A stretch of DNA of 64,000 nucleotides. Origin: Marisa cornuarietis (lineage: Eukaryota; Mollusca; Gastropoda; Architaenioglossa; Ampullariidae). Shown here one piece after another: positions 1 through 30,449 of the stretch. Made by a program: the position numbers and the translations under genes. The stretch is from NCBI GenBank assembly GCA_004794655.1, contig SMMW01000554.1, forward strand, positions 12,317,501 to 12,381,500, read 5' to 3'. The stretch's first letter is position 1; the number at the start of each line of letters is the position of its first letter. The notes below the pieces were generated by a model. It was not told the DNA's origin. It ran no database searches and saw nothing but the letters and a program-made list of their open reading frames with translations.

Positions 1-103
1 CACTTTGCGTAAAATATGGCCATGCTTAGTTGTCCAAGCACATGTTCGGAGAAGGTTCTCATATTTTTTAATGCTACCATGGACTTGCTCTCTTGTAACT
101 CAC

Positions 104-423
104 CTTAATGCCGTTCAGAATCTCGTTAAAAAAGTTCACCCTCTGGTCTTTGTAGGACAGGTTTTTTTCTTGAAGCCGCTTCTTGCAGATTGCGATAAAA
201 AAGTAACGGGCAACAGCAAGATAAGGAGAGCGGCCCCGGAAAAAATTGCAGCGCCCACCCGCAGGTAGATGAGAGCGACGCCTAGAACAACGACGAAAGG
301 TACGTTGCAAGCGAAGAAGAAGCGCATGACAAACTCCTGTAGTCTAGACACGTCAACAGCCATGAGGTTGGCGACCTCACCAGGCGAGCACGTGCTTCTC
401 GCTTCGCTGTTGATGCGAAGCGC
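104..423 (-). pseudogene. ABCC copy 2, exon-10 equivalent, one base short
   Basis: 320 bp versus 321 in the intact gene. It reads GEVANLMAVDVSRLQEFVMR and on to LLILLLPV in one frame, and CKKRLQEKNLSYKDQRV then NEILNGIK in another. The shift sits at a run of six A (plus strand) at about 197-202. Donor GTGAGT. Confidence 0.9.
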
Positions 424-849
424 CTTACACAAGAAGATAACAAGACATTATGTTTATCGCTAGGCAGGTTGTGCTATCCTAAATAGCCGTATTAGAAAAT
501 TATAAGTATATCATACTCTGCTGTGTTATGACTTATACTAAAAAATTATTGTCCTGAAATGAATAAATAAATAGCAAAATGTAACCTGACCTATATCATA
601 CGCCTGTTATTGTCTTTTTTACGCTGTTTCGATAATATGATTTTTTCCACTTTATGTGTAAGAACTGTTTAGAAGCTACAGGACATAATTAACTGTAGTA
701 CTAAAAATAACATCGTTAAGTACTTTAACAGAATTAACTTTCGATAGCGTTGAAAGAATGGACGTGCCGTTCTTTGTAAAAAAAATAGTTTAGTTTAGAA
801 AAATGGTATAAAAATAAATACTTTTAACTGAGATCCGTCACGAAACTAC
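424..849 (-). other. Intron of ABCC copy 2, no further feature seen
   Basis: AT-rich sequence between the exon-9 and exon-10 equivalents. No open frame or repeat worth naming. Confidence 0.6.
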
Positions 850-1029
850 CTTGTTATAGATCGCTCCAACCAAACCGACTTCACCTGGAGACTCAGGTAG
901 TATGACCTGTATACGCCGCAGCTGATAAAGATAGTTCTTAGTAGGCAGCAGGTGAAGAGTGCGGCCGCTAGGACATAACCATACCATTCCTGCCTCGTCT
1001 GTCTCGTATTCAGGTGAGTAATCATTTCT
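850..1029 (-). pseudogene. ABCC copy 2, exon-9 equivalent, one base short
   Basis: 180 bp versus 181 in the intact gene. It reads ITHLNTRQTRQEWYGYVLAA and on to LSLQVKSV, then must shift frame to read VGAIYNK. A single base is missing at about 868-876. Confidence 0.85.
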
Positions 1030-1603
1030 CTAAGACATGAAAAAAAATGTTACGCGATCATCTCTTCAGTTCATTTCAAAAGTCGCGTGACTGTATCTCT
1101 AAGTCACACCAAAGAGTGACACGCATCATTCTAGTCACGTCACGTAATCATTGAAGGCAAAAGTTAAGTAATTATCTCTCTATGAAACGTCACAAAGTCA
1201 CAAAGTCAAGCATTGCACTCTTTCTTTTTTCAATATATAGCAAGAAGATATAACAGTTTTACAAAACCATGGTATCGTCTGAGTGAGAGACTTAACTGCT
1301 AATTACTTAATTACTTAATTGTAGAAAGAAATGTAATTTCTCCTTTAATACAAGCAGGAGATCGTGCAATTACCTTCAAGGAACATCTCGTAACCCTAAA
1401 GATATTTTGTCAAATACTTTGCTTACTCTCAAGAAATGCTCGACGTATCTAAACACGTCTGGAGATACATGATCAATCTTTGAAATGTATCCTACTGCAA
1501 TCACACATTAATAAAGATTTCATTGAGACAAAATACATTATTAAATGATGTTGAAAGGCTTAGTTCTTTTTAAATGGTCTGAATGGAAGCATGAAAGTCT
1601 TAC

Positions 1604-2077
1604 CCAAGCAACAGTATACAAAAAATGAAAAACACGTCTGAGACGGTTCTTTGGAGGACGCTTGCAGCTAACGTCCTGCCAAACTGCTTTATCAGAATGA
1701 GTAACAGAGAAGGAACCTTGTCCTTCCTGCCCGTCGTACCTCTTGTCTGGCTTATGTCACCATCATCGACAGCCACATCAGCGTCGACTTGTTTGGTCTT
1801 CACATCCTCATTTTTCTCACGATCGAAACCATTGCAGTCGTTTTGTAACTCGGAAATATGTGTACGTGGATTGTTTCCTCCTAGTGAAAATGAATTTTTA
1901 TAGCGAAATATTCTTGGAGTGTTAGCTGTGTAGACTGTGGCTTTCCCCACAGACAGGTGGTTCTTGTCTCCCAACAACAAGGTCTTTTCGTCTTCAGTAT
2001 CATCTGGCAGGTATGAATCATTTCTTATCCTGACTGCAGCGCTGCTGCATCTGCGAGGTGAATGCTGTTGCTTTAAT
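1604..2077 (-). pseudogene. ABCC copy 2, exon-8 equivalent (L0 and TMD1)
   Basis: 474 bp, fully open. A long polar/acidic linker (VDADVAVDDGDIS) runs into SLLLILIKQFGRTLAASVLQ and a helix. Both splice sites match the intact gene in phase. Confidence 0.9.
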
Positions 2078-2270
2078 CTGTAATCGATGAAGATTGTCTG
2101 TTAGAGTCATTTTCATGAAATACTTAATCACACAAGTAAGAACCACAGTAATAATATCTTGATATTCCACAAAAAAAGGTTTTTAAAAGTCCAAAAAGGG
2201 CAAAAGACGATGGACGTCTGCGGGAACTCGTCAAGGTGTTTGTAACTCGTCGTACGCATCGCATGTGCAA

Positions 2271-2283
2271 GTGTGTGTGTGTA

Positions 2284-2318
<35 letters not shown>
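2271..2318. repeat. (GT)n microsatellite
   Basis: Imperfect GT dinucleotide run in an intron of the second ABCC copy. Confidence 0.95.
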
Positions 2319-2497
2319 TCTTATTTCACTCGAATTTACCAATGATATTAACGTGACATGATAGAAAAATCGTTGTAAAGATGCAATTATTGTGTGGTTT
2401 TCGATTAAATGAACGTTTTTTTTAAAAAAGGTATTACATATATCACGGAGAAATCGATGGTGACACATACAGCAAGTGAGAAGAAGGAAAGAAAGAC

Positions 2498-2629
2498 CTT
2501 GACAGTATTCGCTCTTCTCTCTTCCCAAGCTCCTCAAAGCGGGACAGCAGAACGTCACTCTTATTTCTAGGGTTTAAATCCCAGATGTCTGTCATTTCTA
2601 CTCCACGCTTGTAACCGGTGATCATAAGT
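2498..2629 (-). pseudogene. ABCC copy 2, exon-7 equivalent (L0)
   Basis: 132 bp encoding MITGYKRGVEMTDIWDLNPR. Uses the same GTCT donor position as the intact gene. Confidence 0.9.
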
Positions 2630-3071
2630 CTGTCAACAGCATAGAGCCAGTAAATAAGTATCAACCCTGTGTTAATCCTTAACTGTCGACGAATATCAAT
2701 AGTAAGCCCATATAAACAATGGATAAAATTGTTATCGCATGATTTTTACGATAGCTTGTCAGAAGAATACCACGAAGTAGCTAAAATGTAATAATATACT
2801 TTTAAAAAGATTTAAATAAAGTGATGTCAGGCAGTACATATGCCCTTGCTGTCGACAAATGTATCTCCGCTGAGGATTAAATAAATTTGTCTTGTCTTGT
2901 CTTGTATGTTGCAGTGGAAGGTACAGATGAAGACAGATGGCGTCTTTAAAGTGCTGTTGTAGTTAACTCGTTCTTTACAGGATGTAAGCGTCTAACATCC
3001 TCAGTGACAAAGTTAAAATCTATCAAAAGTAGGATCACAGAAGCATTGAAAAGCGGTGACAGATGTCTTTC

Positions 3072-3133
3072 CTTATGAGCCAAAAGAAAACTAACTGGTT
3101 TAAAAACGAGGCATGTGTTTCTGGGCACGGCTT
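3072..3133 (-). pseudogene. ABCC copy 2, exon-6 equivalent with GA donor
   Basis: 62 bp encoding KPCPETHASFLNQLVFFWLI, aligning with SPETTSSFFNRMIFFWFT of the intact gene at the same length and phase. The acceptor TTTTAG is good. The intron starts GAAAGA rather than GT, and no in-phase GT follows before a stop. Confidence 0.8.
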
Positions 3134-3963
3134 CTAAAACAGAAAAAAATAACAATTACTATTTTTCCTGATGGAAGGAAAACTTTGATTTACCTCCTTT
3201 CCAACAGACAAATGCACGCTGACGTTTTCTTTCGAACACAAAAACGTGAAATAAAACACAGGTGCATGCACACACGTATCCTTGCAAGGAGGTAAAAACG
3301 CGAAGATAAAGGTAGCCTCTTAACAATGCGATCGTTGGGGAGTGAGGTGTCTCGTAGGTAACATTATATAAAGGGGAAACAGTCTTCTCTTTCTCACTGC
3401 GTTTCTACTTCACAGCATTGTACAGGGTCAGGTACCCATTCACTAACGGAGTCAAATCGGAGAATGTAGCGCTACACGGGTATTTCACCCACAAATGAAC
3501 TTGCCTCAGACCTCGAAAGAATGTACCGCAACCACTTGGGTATCTACAGCGCCAAGCAGGTTTAAAAGTTTAAATGGTATAGATATTTCATCGGCGTTTA
3601 ACTTGGTTAGAGGAACCGATGACTTAAGTTAACCCACCCGGTTCATGAGAAGTTAACTGATCGAAAACTGGATTGCAGGCATTTCTTCTCGTTTTCGGCA
3701 TGATGAGTGTGTGTGCTTCAGCAACTGATCTGAATGTTTAATTGTATGCGGCCTTGATTTAAAAATGGGAACAGTTAATACTGTAATAACGTGAACAAAT
3801 AACACTTTAGACTTTAACATGGAGCTGATCAAACAATTAATCGGAATCTGAAAAATTCACAAAGAAGCCGCATCGCTGCAGGGTTTAAAGCTGGGGACAA
3901 AAGTCCCGGCTCATATCCCAAAACTTACGGTACGTCGAGAACATATTTTAGCCAGTCACTTAC

Positions 3964-4098
3964 CTTTCCCAGAGTGCTCTGCTTTAGTGAGACCTTCACT
4001 GCGACGGGATCGGCAAAAGAGTACAACACTGTCATTACGACGCTCAACATGTGGCTGATGACGTAAGCAATAAAGGCCGGCAGGTTGTTCTCATAATC
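3964..4098 (-). pseudogene. ABCC copy 2, exon-5 equivalent (TMD0)
   Basis: 45 open codons, FIAYVISHMLSVVMTVLYSF then ADPVAV. Donor GTAAGT. Same 135 bp as exon 5 of the intact gene. Confidence 0.87.
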
Positions 4099-5542
4099 CT
4101 GAGGAAGATAGATATACTTGTACATCTATGTAAGAACATAACATGTAAAAATCTGTTTACTTGTTTTATTCACGTATGGTAGGACACAAAACGCAGCGAC
4201 GCGTGCATTACAGTACAACAATAAAGATTTAGTTGACAGACAAAGCATTCAAATATATACATATATTAAAATCACTCGTCTAGTGGGGGTCCCAGTACTA
4301 TTTATACTTCCGTTGTTACAGTGCTGTTAATTACCATTCGCTCTCAGATACATACAAACATAGGTTTCATTTGTGACAGTTGTCCTCCTACTGCAAGTCT
4401 ATCCTGCGAGTCCGCGCTTGTGGTGAGGAGAGGAGCAGTACTCCAATCGACAGTCACGGCATGCCGCTGAATTCCTCCTCAAAGTGACCGTCCGGCTGTC
4501 CGTCGTCACTTTTTGCCAACCACGTCAGAGAGCGACGACTGGTCTCCCGGCGATAGAGATTCGAGCACCGTCCCGGTCCAAGGACATACACGTGGTTTCT
4601 TCGAGAAGTGTCTATCAACACTGGTGCTTAGGCAAACCCAGCTGGCTCTTTTCTCTCTTTGAGAACAACGACTTTTGTCGGCCTTGGCATCGAACATCTA
4701 CTTTTCACAGGTAGTGCACGTCCTGGTTGCGTAGTTCTGTGATTTCGATGGTGACAGCAGGCAGTCTTGACAGTCTCTTGTCATTAACTCGTCCCTTGCG
4801 TCAAGGTTCTCTAACCCAACCGTCTTTTCTCTCGAGTCTTAAGAATCAATCTTGAAGAAAAGTTTAAATTAATTAAGCTGGCGTTAGAGTAAGATGAAGT
4901 TGTTCCGACTTCTGAACGGTCGCTTCGCCCACACTGATGTCGTGCCGAGAAGTGTCTTGCAATATTCTCGTTTCCCACTTCACACCGCACATTCGCACAA
5001 ATGCATACAACAAGGGATGCCAGTGGTCAACTCATTCATCATCCAGTAATCAAGTAGCCAACGCAGACAAGAGGGAGTTAACCCCTATTGACCCTCTGCC
5101 CCACCTACAAGTGGCGGGGTGGAAGGTGACTAATCTCCCCCCCCCCAACACGTGTATGTGTCAAGCTACTAGGTCCTACCAAATAGGTGTGGGAGAACTC
5201 TCAGGTGTTGTGCATAGCTGATCGCGCTTGGCTTGCTGTAATCACGTAAGGCTGTCTACCCCATATAATACCTCTATGCTGGCACACACGCCACCTTTTC
5301 TGACATAAGCAGTTCCTGTTTTGTTCACAAGCCGCACTAAGCTGTAACTGTGAGCAATTTTACCTTTTTAAAATTACCAAATGACACAGATAAAGGGCAA
5401 TGTTGTCCTGTGAACTACGTCACATCCTCTCAAGCCATGTAGAGGAGCGAAGATAGAAACAAAGAATAGATGAATGGGACTTAATCTCTATTTCGAAAAT
5501 GATTTCTAACAATAAGAAGGAAATATCTCAAAGTTTATTTAC

Positions 5543-5656
5543 CAGTGTGACCAGCAGAACACTAGCACTCATGATTTCAGCAGCATTCTTCTGAATTTGC
5601 GTGGTATGGTCAATAAAACGCAGGGCTGCCAAGACTGTAAGCATGCTGCCAGAAAC
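5543..5656 (-). pseudogene. ABCC copy 2, exon-3 equivalent (TMD0)
   Basis: 38 open codons (MLTVLAALRFIDHTT ... SASVLLVTL) with acceptor ACAG and donor GTAAAT. Same 114-bp length as exon 3 of the intact gene. Confidence 0.82.
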
Positions 5657-5760
5657 CTGTCCCAACAATCATTTAGTGCAGCCATTTTCAGTTGTGATTG
5701 AACTGGATTTCCTTCATCGTCTTTATTTCTTCGTTTTTTCCTTATGCCATTTATTTTGTT

Positions 5761-5788
5761 TCTTTGTTTGTTTGTTTGTTTGTTTGTT

Positions 5789-5844
<56 letters not shown>
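5761..5844. repeat. (TTTG)n-(TTTC)n microsatellite
   Basis: Compound tetranucleotide run between the exon-2 and exon-3 equivalents of the second ABCC copy. Confidence 0.95.
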
Positions 5845-5960
5845 ATAACAACTGATTTACAACTAATTAAAAAATAAGTTTATACTAGAAGAATGAGAAA
5901 CCGGAATAAATAGTTGTGATAATTCTTTGCAGGAGTTAAATAAAGCGCAAAAGTGAGGAC

Positions 5961-6149
5961 CATCTTTCCAATGAGAAGCCAGGAGGCCGGTGAGCCAGTG
6001 TTCTCCCGTGTCCTGATTTGACGATTAGTCAATAGCAGGTAGCCAGGCAGAAGAAGCCAGAAGAAGACACACGGGGCGGACGTTACCACTGTGTCCAGGA
6101 AACATGGCGTCAAATGAGGCCAAGAGCTCTCTAGAAGAAGAGTTACGTT
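5961..6149 (-). pseudogene. ABCC copy 2, exon-2 equivalent (TMD0)
   Basis: 63 open codons, SSWPHLTPCFLDTVVTSAPC then VFFWLLLPGY. Same length and phase as 27724-27912. The donor is the weak GTCCTC where the intact gene has GTGAGT. Confidence 0.85.
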
Positions 6150-9100
6150 CTGATAGGGGAAAAATGAAAACAAAACTCTTCTTAAACACATACAATCTTT
6201 CCTAAAAATTTGTCAAAATCTTTTGCGATTACTTCTCTGTACGAATAAATGTCAAGGCTGTCAATAGGTCACATGCATACCAGCCAGTAAATATATGTTT
6301 TCAGTTCAGTAGAAATACTTTCCTTACCGTCGTTCGACTTAAATACAATCCAGCACTGATGATCTTTCAGGATATTTGTCTTTCCGGTGATTGCCATTAA
6401 ATGTTAGATAAGGCTAGGTATATGCAACGCAGGAGACATTATGTTATTGTAACTGAGAATAAAACATAAACAAGTGGCATTAATATAGTAATCATAAATC
6501 GAAACACTTGTGTTTTACACTTACAATATCATAATCTGCCTAAAAGAAAAAAAAAGTAAAACTACTCGCCCAAAAAGCTGAGCCACAGAAGTCTTCCATT
6601 TCAGCATATATCTAAAAACCAATCACATATGGAATAAGCATGAGTTAAAGAAAGGATTGAAGTGCATTTTATTACTCAAGCACCTGTTTCCGGTCTATTT
6701 TAGCCAGCTGCCTTAATGATTATACTACACAGGTATATAGGAATGTACACAAATATAAGATATACTGTAATATATTGAATTACATTTTTAGAAGAAGGCA
6801 GCGATTAAAAATTAAAAATGTAAAACAAATACACAAACAATTAAAAAAAACCCATAAAAAATATATAAAAAATGATTTGCCTACTAAAAAGAGAAAACAA
6901 ATCGAAAGAGCTCAAACCTTTAGAAGTAGTGTTGCTAAATACACGATGGCAAGACAGTCTAAATCAGAACAAGAAAACACTGACGTAACATGCAGTATGA
7001 ATGCGATCCAGAATAAATTTCCAGTCTTTCAAGAGGGATGCATAATTAAACGTGCTTAGGAATAAGATTTCGCTGAGGGAGATTACAAATTAAAACCATA
7101 ACGTAATAGTGTAGGGGTGTGTGTGAGAGAGACAGAGAGAGAGACAGAGAGAGGCTGTCCTGCCCTGTAACTGGCAGGATATGTAGTAACGTTAGACGCA
7201 GTTGACGTCATTCGATTTTCCAAGACACGAAGTATAAATTATTGTCGTTTACATCAGTGAAGGTACATCTCGAAACCGTGAGAGTTAGGCCCTACCAAAA
7301 TTTGATGAATAAATAATCACTTTCTCTACGCTTGGGACAACTAAACCTTGCTACTGAAGCTAATCCCAAGATAAAGATGTCAAGGAAAGGACAGCCACTG
7401 GAGATAGAGCTCAGGTGTTACGACTGGGATATTGTGGGACTTCCAGAAGTCCGATGACAAGGCTCTGGGGAGACATCAGTTGACGAGGCCTCAAGACCTT
7501 GCACGGAGGGAAAATATGCAAGCTTGGAAGGAAGTGGTGTCATCAATTCTATCCAAGCAGACAATTTCCATCGTTGTGTCTTCCGGGCTTTAGAAATAAA
7601 TAGAGAATTCCATAGCTGGACAACATCGTAAAGAGAATACCAAGAAAGACATCTTAGAGGCAGTTAGTACCTGGAATGTCAAAATCGAGCGCACCAAAGG
7701 GTAGAAGCTGTAGGAAAATTTGTCCTCGGAGAAATCATCGACATAGACTTAAACATATCTTTTTATAAAGAGCTTTTGATGGATGATAGCTTCCAGCACC
7801 CAAACAGACCAATACAAAGTACATAACAATACAAAGTTGTAAATCACTGGTGTCAAGTGACTGCTCAAAATCATTCCAACAGCCAGCACCGCTTGGTGTC
7901 CAGCCTGATAGAGTTTATACGTAGCCTATAGGTTTCAATACGCTTTATCTCTTAATATCTTATTTCATATATTCTGTCAATAAAGCATAGCAACAAGCTA
8001 TCTGTTCAAACTATATACAAACAGATGCACTCTTAGATAATAAAAATTAATAAAAATAAAGAAACATTACAACTTGACAACTAAATTCGGCGTAATACAT
8101 CCATTGAACCCAAAATAATAATAAATTTAATAACTAAATAAGAAAGTTGAATTTTCTCGACCATGAGTCACAACAGTAAGTACAAAACTATAGGCCATCA
8201 AATCTCCATCCCCAGTAGTTTCACTGCTGTACACAACACTAACGCGACAGTGATAGTGAAGTAAATAAATAAATTGATCTGAAATTTGACAAGAACAATA
8301 GATATAATATTGACCTTCAACTGACTTGCTATTTGAATACTATTATCAGCTAAGAACGCAATCGTGACATTAGCTACGTTCCATCCGGTTCAAAGTTCGT
8401 AAGTGTAAAACATATTGAGCATAAAACAGTTGTCATAGCCGAAAACAAACATGCGTAGCAAAATTAAGTCAGTGTTGTCCTTGAACTCAACTGCAGTGTT
8501 TCCTATGCATAAGTGCAGAACTTCTTCCAGCTTAGGGTAGAAGAGAAGAAGGGTGAGACTGGCATGTGATCGCATCTGTCCTAGGGATTCACCCTGACCA
8601 GACCCTTCCACCAACGCCGCCCCTCCCCCACCCCTCCTCTGCCCCCTCCGCCCCCTCCACCCCATCCGCCCTCTTTTTCCCCCGATGGTTAGCTGGTCAC
8701 TTCAAATGTGCCCTCAAATAATGGGGCTTTCCTGTAATACATGAACTGAAAAAATCGTGTCGTGAAGTCAACCTACAAGCAGAGAAAAGGTGCTAATGTC
8801 CTTCTATGAAAATGATATTTTTCCCTAACAATCATCTTTAAAAAAAACAAACAGAAGGCTATTTTTGCACCCCCCTCCATGATTGCGCCCTAGGCGACTG
8901 CCTAGTTCGCCTAATAGGTAGAACCGGCCCTGACTAGGAATCGAGACCGGCAACATTGCACTGTTCAGAGCTGAATTGATTGGACAAGTATCAAATCGCC
9001 TTAAAGCTAGTTGAATATCAGATCTTAGAATATGCATCCCTGCAACGCTCTGATCACACGAGTACTTCTGGTGTACATGAAGGTACAAACGTGCAGAGAG

Positions 9101-9989
9101 AGCAGGGAATGGGGTTTGTTAAAATTCACCAGACTTCTAAAACTACACGACAGTTAGTTTAGAAGAACGACAGATAAGATCTTAGGAAGACAATTAATTT
9201 GGATGTCGCATTCGGTCCAGAAAAAGAATAATTTGTAAGTTAATTTATGTAAAAATCTACTTTTCAACTACTGCTTAACCTTTGACTTGAACCATTCCAT
9301 GAACAGCCGTAAAGCCTTATTAACTGACATGAAATATCACATTTTGACATATGAATAGAAAAGAAAAGACTGAAATTCTTAAAAACTATTTATTCTTGCA
9401 AAATTATATGAACATAATAGTAACAATAAAATTAAGTTAAAACTTGAAATTCCTTCTGGTTATTTAACATCTATCCTTAACTTTGCTCCATTAATGCAGT
9501 ACTAGCAAGGGAAAACTCCTACAAAAACTTTGTGGCACGGATGAGTTTCGTTTCGTAATTATCTGAAATCTATAAGTTGCTTAATGAAAGTCTCGCTGTG
9601 CACGTGCCAGACATGACCAGAAACGAATCTTGAAAGAATTTTGAATCTTGAAACTACTTGCCCATGCTTGTTCTGATAATCTGCCAACGAAATACGAAAC
9701 AAGCACATGAAAGTCAGTCCAACATTTGCAATTTAAGGAGGCAAAAGCAGTGACAAAATAAAATGAATCAACGATGGAAAGTATTTTCATTATTAACATT
9801 TTAAAATGTTATGCTTCTTTAATGGCTCTTAAAAGCTATGTATAATTATTAAACTGAAACTTACTAGTGTATTTATGCTGATTATTCAAACATTACTCAG
9901 AATTAAAGGCGAAATGCAGCAGCTGGAGATGACGTAGCCAAGACAACAAGTGGGTACTGGATCAATAGGCACGCTAGAAAGACACGTTT
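6150..9989. other. Interval between the two ABCC genes
   Basis: Mostly AT-rich with no convincing gene. It should contain the missing exon 1 of the downstream copy and the 3' UTR of the upstream one. A possible AATAAA on the minus strand is at 9389-9394. A CT/GA-rich stretch lies at 8590-8690. A coding-looking fragment is listed separately at 7687-7925. Confidence 0.5.
7687..7925 (-). other. Coding-like hydrophobic fragment of unknown origin
   Basis: Behind an AG at 7926-7927 the minus strand reads YKLYQAGHQAVLAVGMILSS and on to LLCTLYWSVWVLEAIIHQKL, meets one TAA, then continues in frame to SFYPLVRSILTFQ and a GTACTA donor. It looks like a broken exon of a multi-pass membrane protein. I do not recognise the family. 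It may belong to the 5' end of the degraded ABCC copy or to another gene. Confidence 0.3.
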
Positions 9990-29133
<19,144 letters not shown>

Positions 29134-30100
29134 TCTATAATACTTATCGTTTCAGCTACGATCCTCCTGTTTCCATCAGTTTGTTTGCCGGTTGGCGGTC
29201 GTGTACTGTAGACAACAGACCAGATTTAAAGATGCTAATTAGCTTCTGACCATAGCAAGTGCATGTCTGCTTCAAGGTAGGACTAGCTGGTGCGTTGCAA
29301 ATTTCTGTAATGTTTAGGGGTGTTCATACATCTTTGATTGTAGTAGGACAAGATATGTAGGATGTGAATGGAAGCCTACATATGAAGGATGTGAAGCAGA
29401 TTAGCTAAGAAATAGCTGGCTGACCACGTCTCTGATTGCTGCTATGAATAATATGTAGCACATATCTACGTCAACAAACCAAGTACGATTGCTTTTAATA
29501 TTCTGAAAAGGGCATCCATGAAAAAAATGCATGTAAATGATTCAAACAATGCCGTCAGTTCGCAACAGTGGAAATGTGCTGACATACCTTTACATCACCG
29601 TCATTTTAAAATGTACTTTAAGCTTCGTCTTTATGAATTTTTTTTTTCTTTTTTTTTTTGGTCAGTCGCTTAGCTCGGTAAAAGGCGGCCTTTTTACTTT
29701 GCTTATGAATTTTAACGTCTACCCGTAAAGGCGTGTGCAAATTTTAGGAAGCATATATTGTGTGTTTTTTTTTTGCGTATGCATGTCTGCATTCTAGAAG
29801 ATGTAAGTTTGCATACAGCCCATTTATCTGTCTTATAAACACGGCAGAGTGCGACGATATTTTTGTTTGTGCTTGCATTTGACCTCTGGCCTCGAATACA
29901 GCTCCAACCAGGAATTAGGCAGGAATATTTGCCCCGGGTTGTTTTGAAGGTGTATGTTCCTTGGGTTATTTCTGGTTTTGATTTTCTGCGTTCGAAAATG
30001 TTACCGCCTGCATCAGATGAAAGAATATTAGGCTGAAAAATTAAGTCATACATCTTTTATGCAGAACAAACGTGGACAACATAGAGAACGTATTCCATGA
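29134..30100. other. Upstream region of the ABCC gene
   Basis: Should hold the promoter and 5' UTR. No TATA or other element can be assigned with confidence. AT-rich, with short T and GA runs. Confidence 0.35.
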
Positions 30101-30109
30101 AAGGGACGA

Positions 30110-30418
30110 CGAGGGAGAGAGATAAAAGGGACATCAGGGAGATGGAATGAGGAAGAAAGCGAGAGACAAAGTTGCCGAGAGAGAGAGAGAGTGAAGAAAG
30201 CGAGAGACAAAGTTGCCGAGAGAGAGAGAGAGTGAAGAAAGCAAGAGACAAAGCTGCCGAGAGAGAGAGACAGAGTGAAGAAAGCGAGAGACGAAGTTGC
30301 CGAGAGAGAGAGAGAGAGTGAAGAAAGCGAAAGACAAAGTTGCAGAGAGAGAGAGAGTGAAGAAAGCGAGAGACAAAGTTGCAGAGAGAGAGATAGAGAG
30401 AGCGAAGAAAGGTGCCAA

Positions 30419-30445
<27 letters not shown>
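30110..30445. repeat. GA-rich minisatellite
   Basis: Tandem copies of a unit of about 36-40 bp containing GTGAAGAAAGCGAGAGAC and AAAGTTGCCGAGAGAGA with a variable GA tail. At least six copies lie from about 30,150 to 30,420, ending in a pure GA run. Long open frames on both strands here are products of the repeat. Confidence 0.9.

Positions 30446-30449
<4 letters not shown>

Larger units (their letters stand above)
104..6149 (-). pseudogene. ABCC: Second ABCC (MRP1-type) copy, partial at left edge, with several lesions
   Basis: Tandem paralog lying 3' of the complete gene on the same strand; only the TMD0, L0 and early TMD1 exons are in the window. Recognised exons: 5961-6149 (189 bp), 5543-5656 (114), 3964-4098 (135), 3072-3133 (62), 2498-2629 (132), 1604-2077 (474), 850-1029 (180), 104-423 (320). 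Six keep lengths compatible with exons 2, 3, 5, 6, 7 and 8 of the intact gene. The last two are each exactly one base shorter than their counterparts (181 and 321), which breaks the frame inside conserved motifs. The 62-bp exon is followed by GA instead of GT. Exon 1 and exon 4 equivalents were not found. Either a young pseudogene, or a functional gene in an error-prone assembly; the donor change and the missing exons favour decay. Confidence 0.75.

Noticed and set aside
5601..5855. Plus-strand frame with FLSFFLSFF repeats
   Set aside because: Translation of the (TTTC)n microsatellite, overlapping a real exon on the other strand.
6775..7059. Lys-rich plus-strand frame
   Set aside because: AT-rich composition only; no homology, no splice context.
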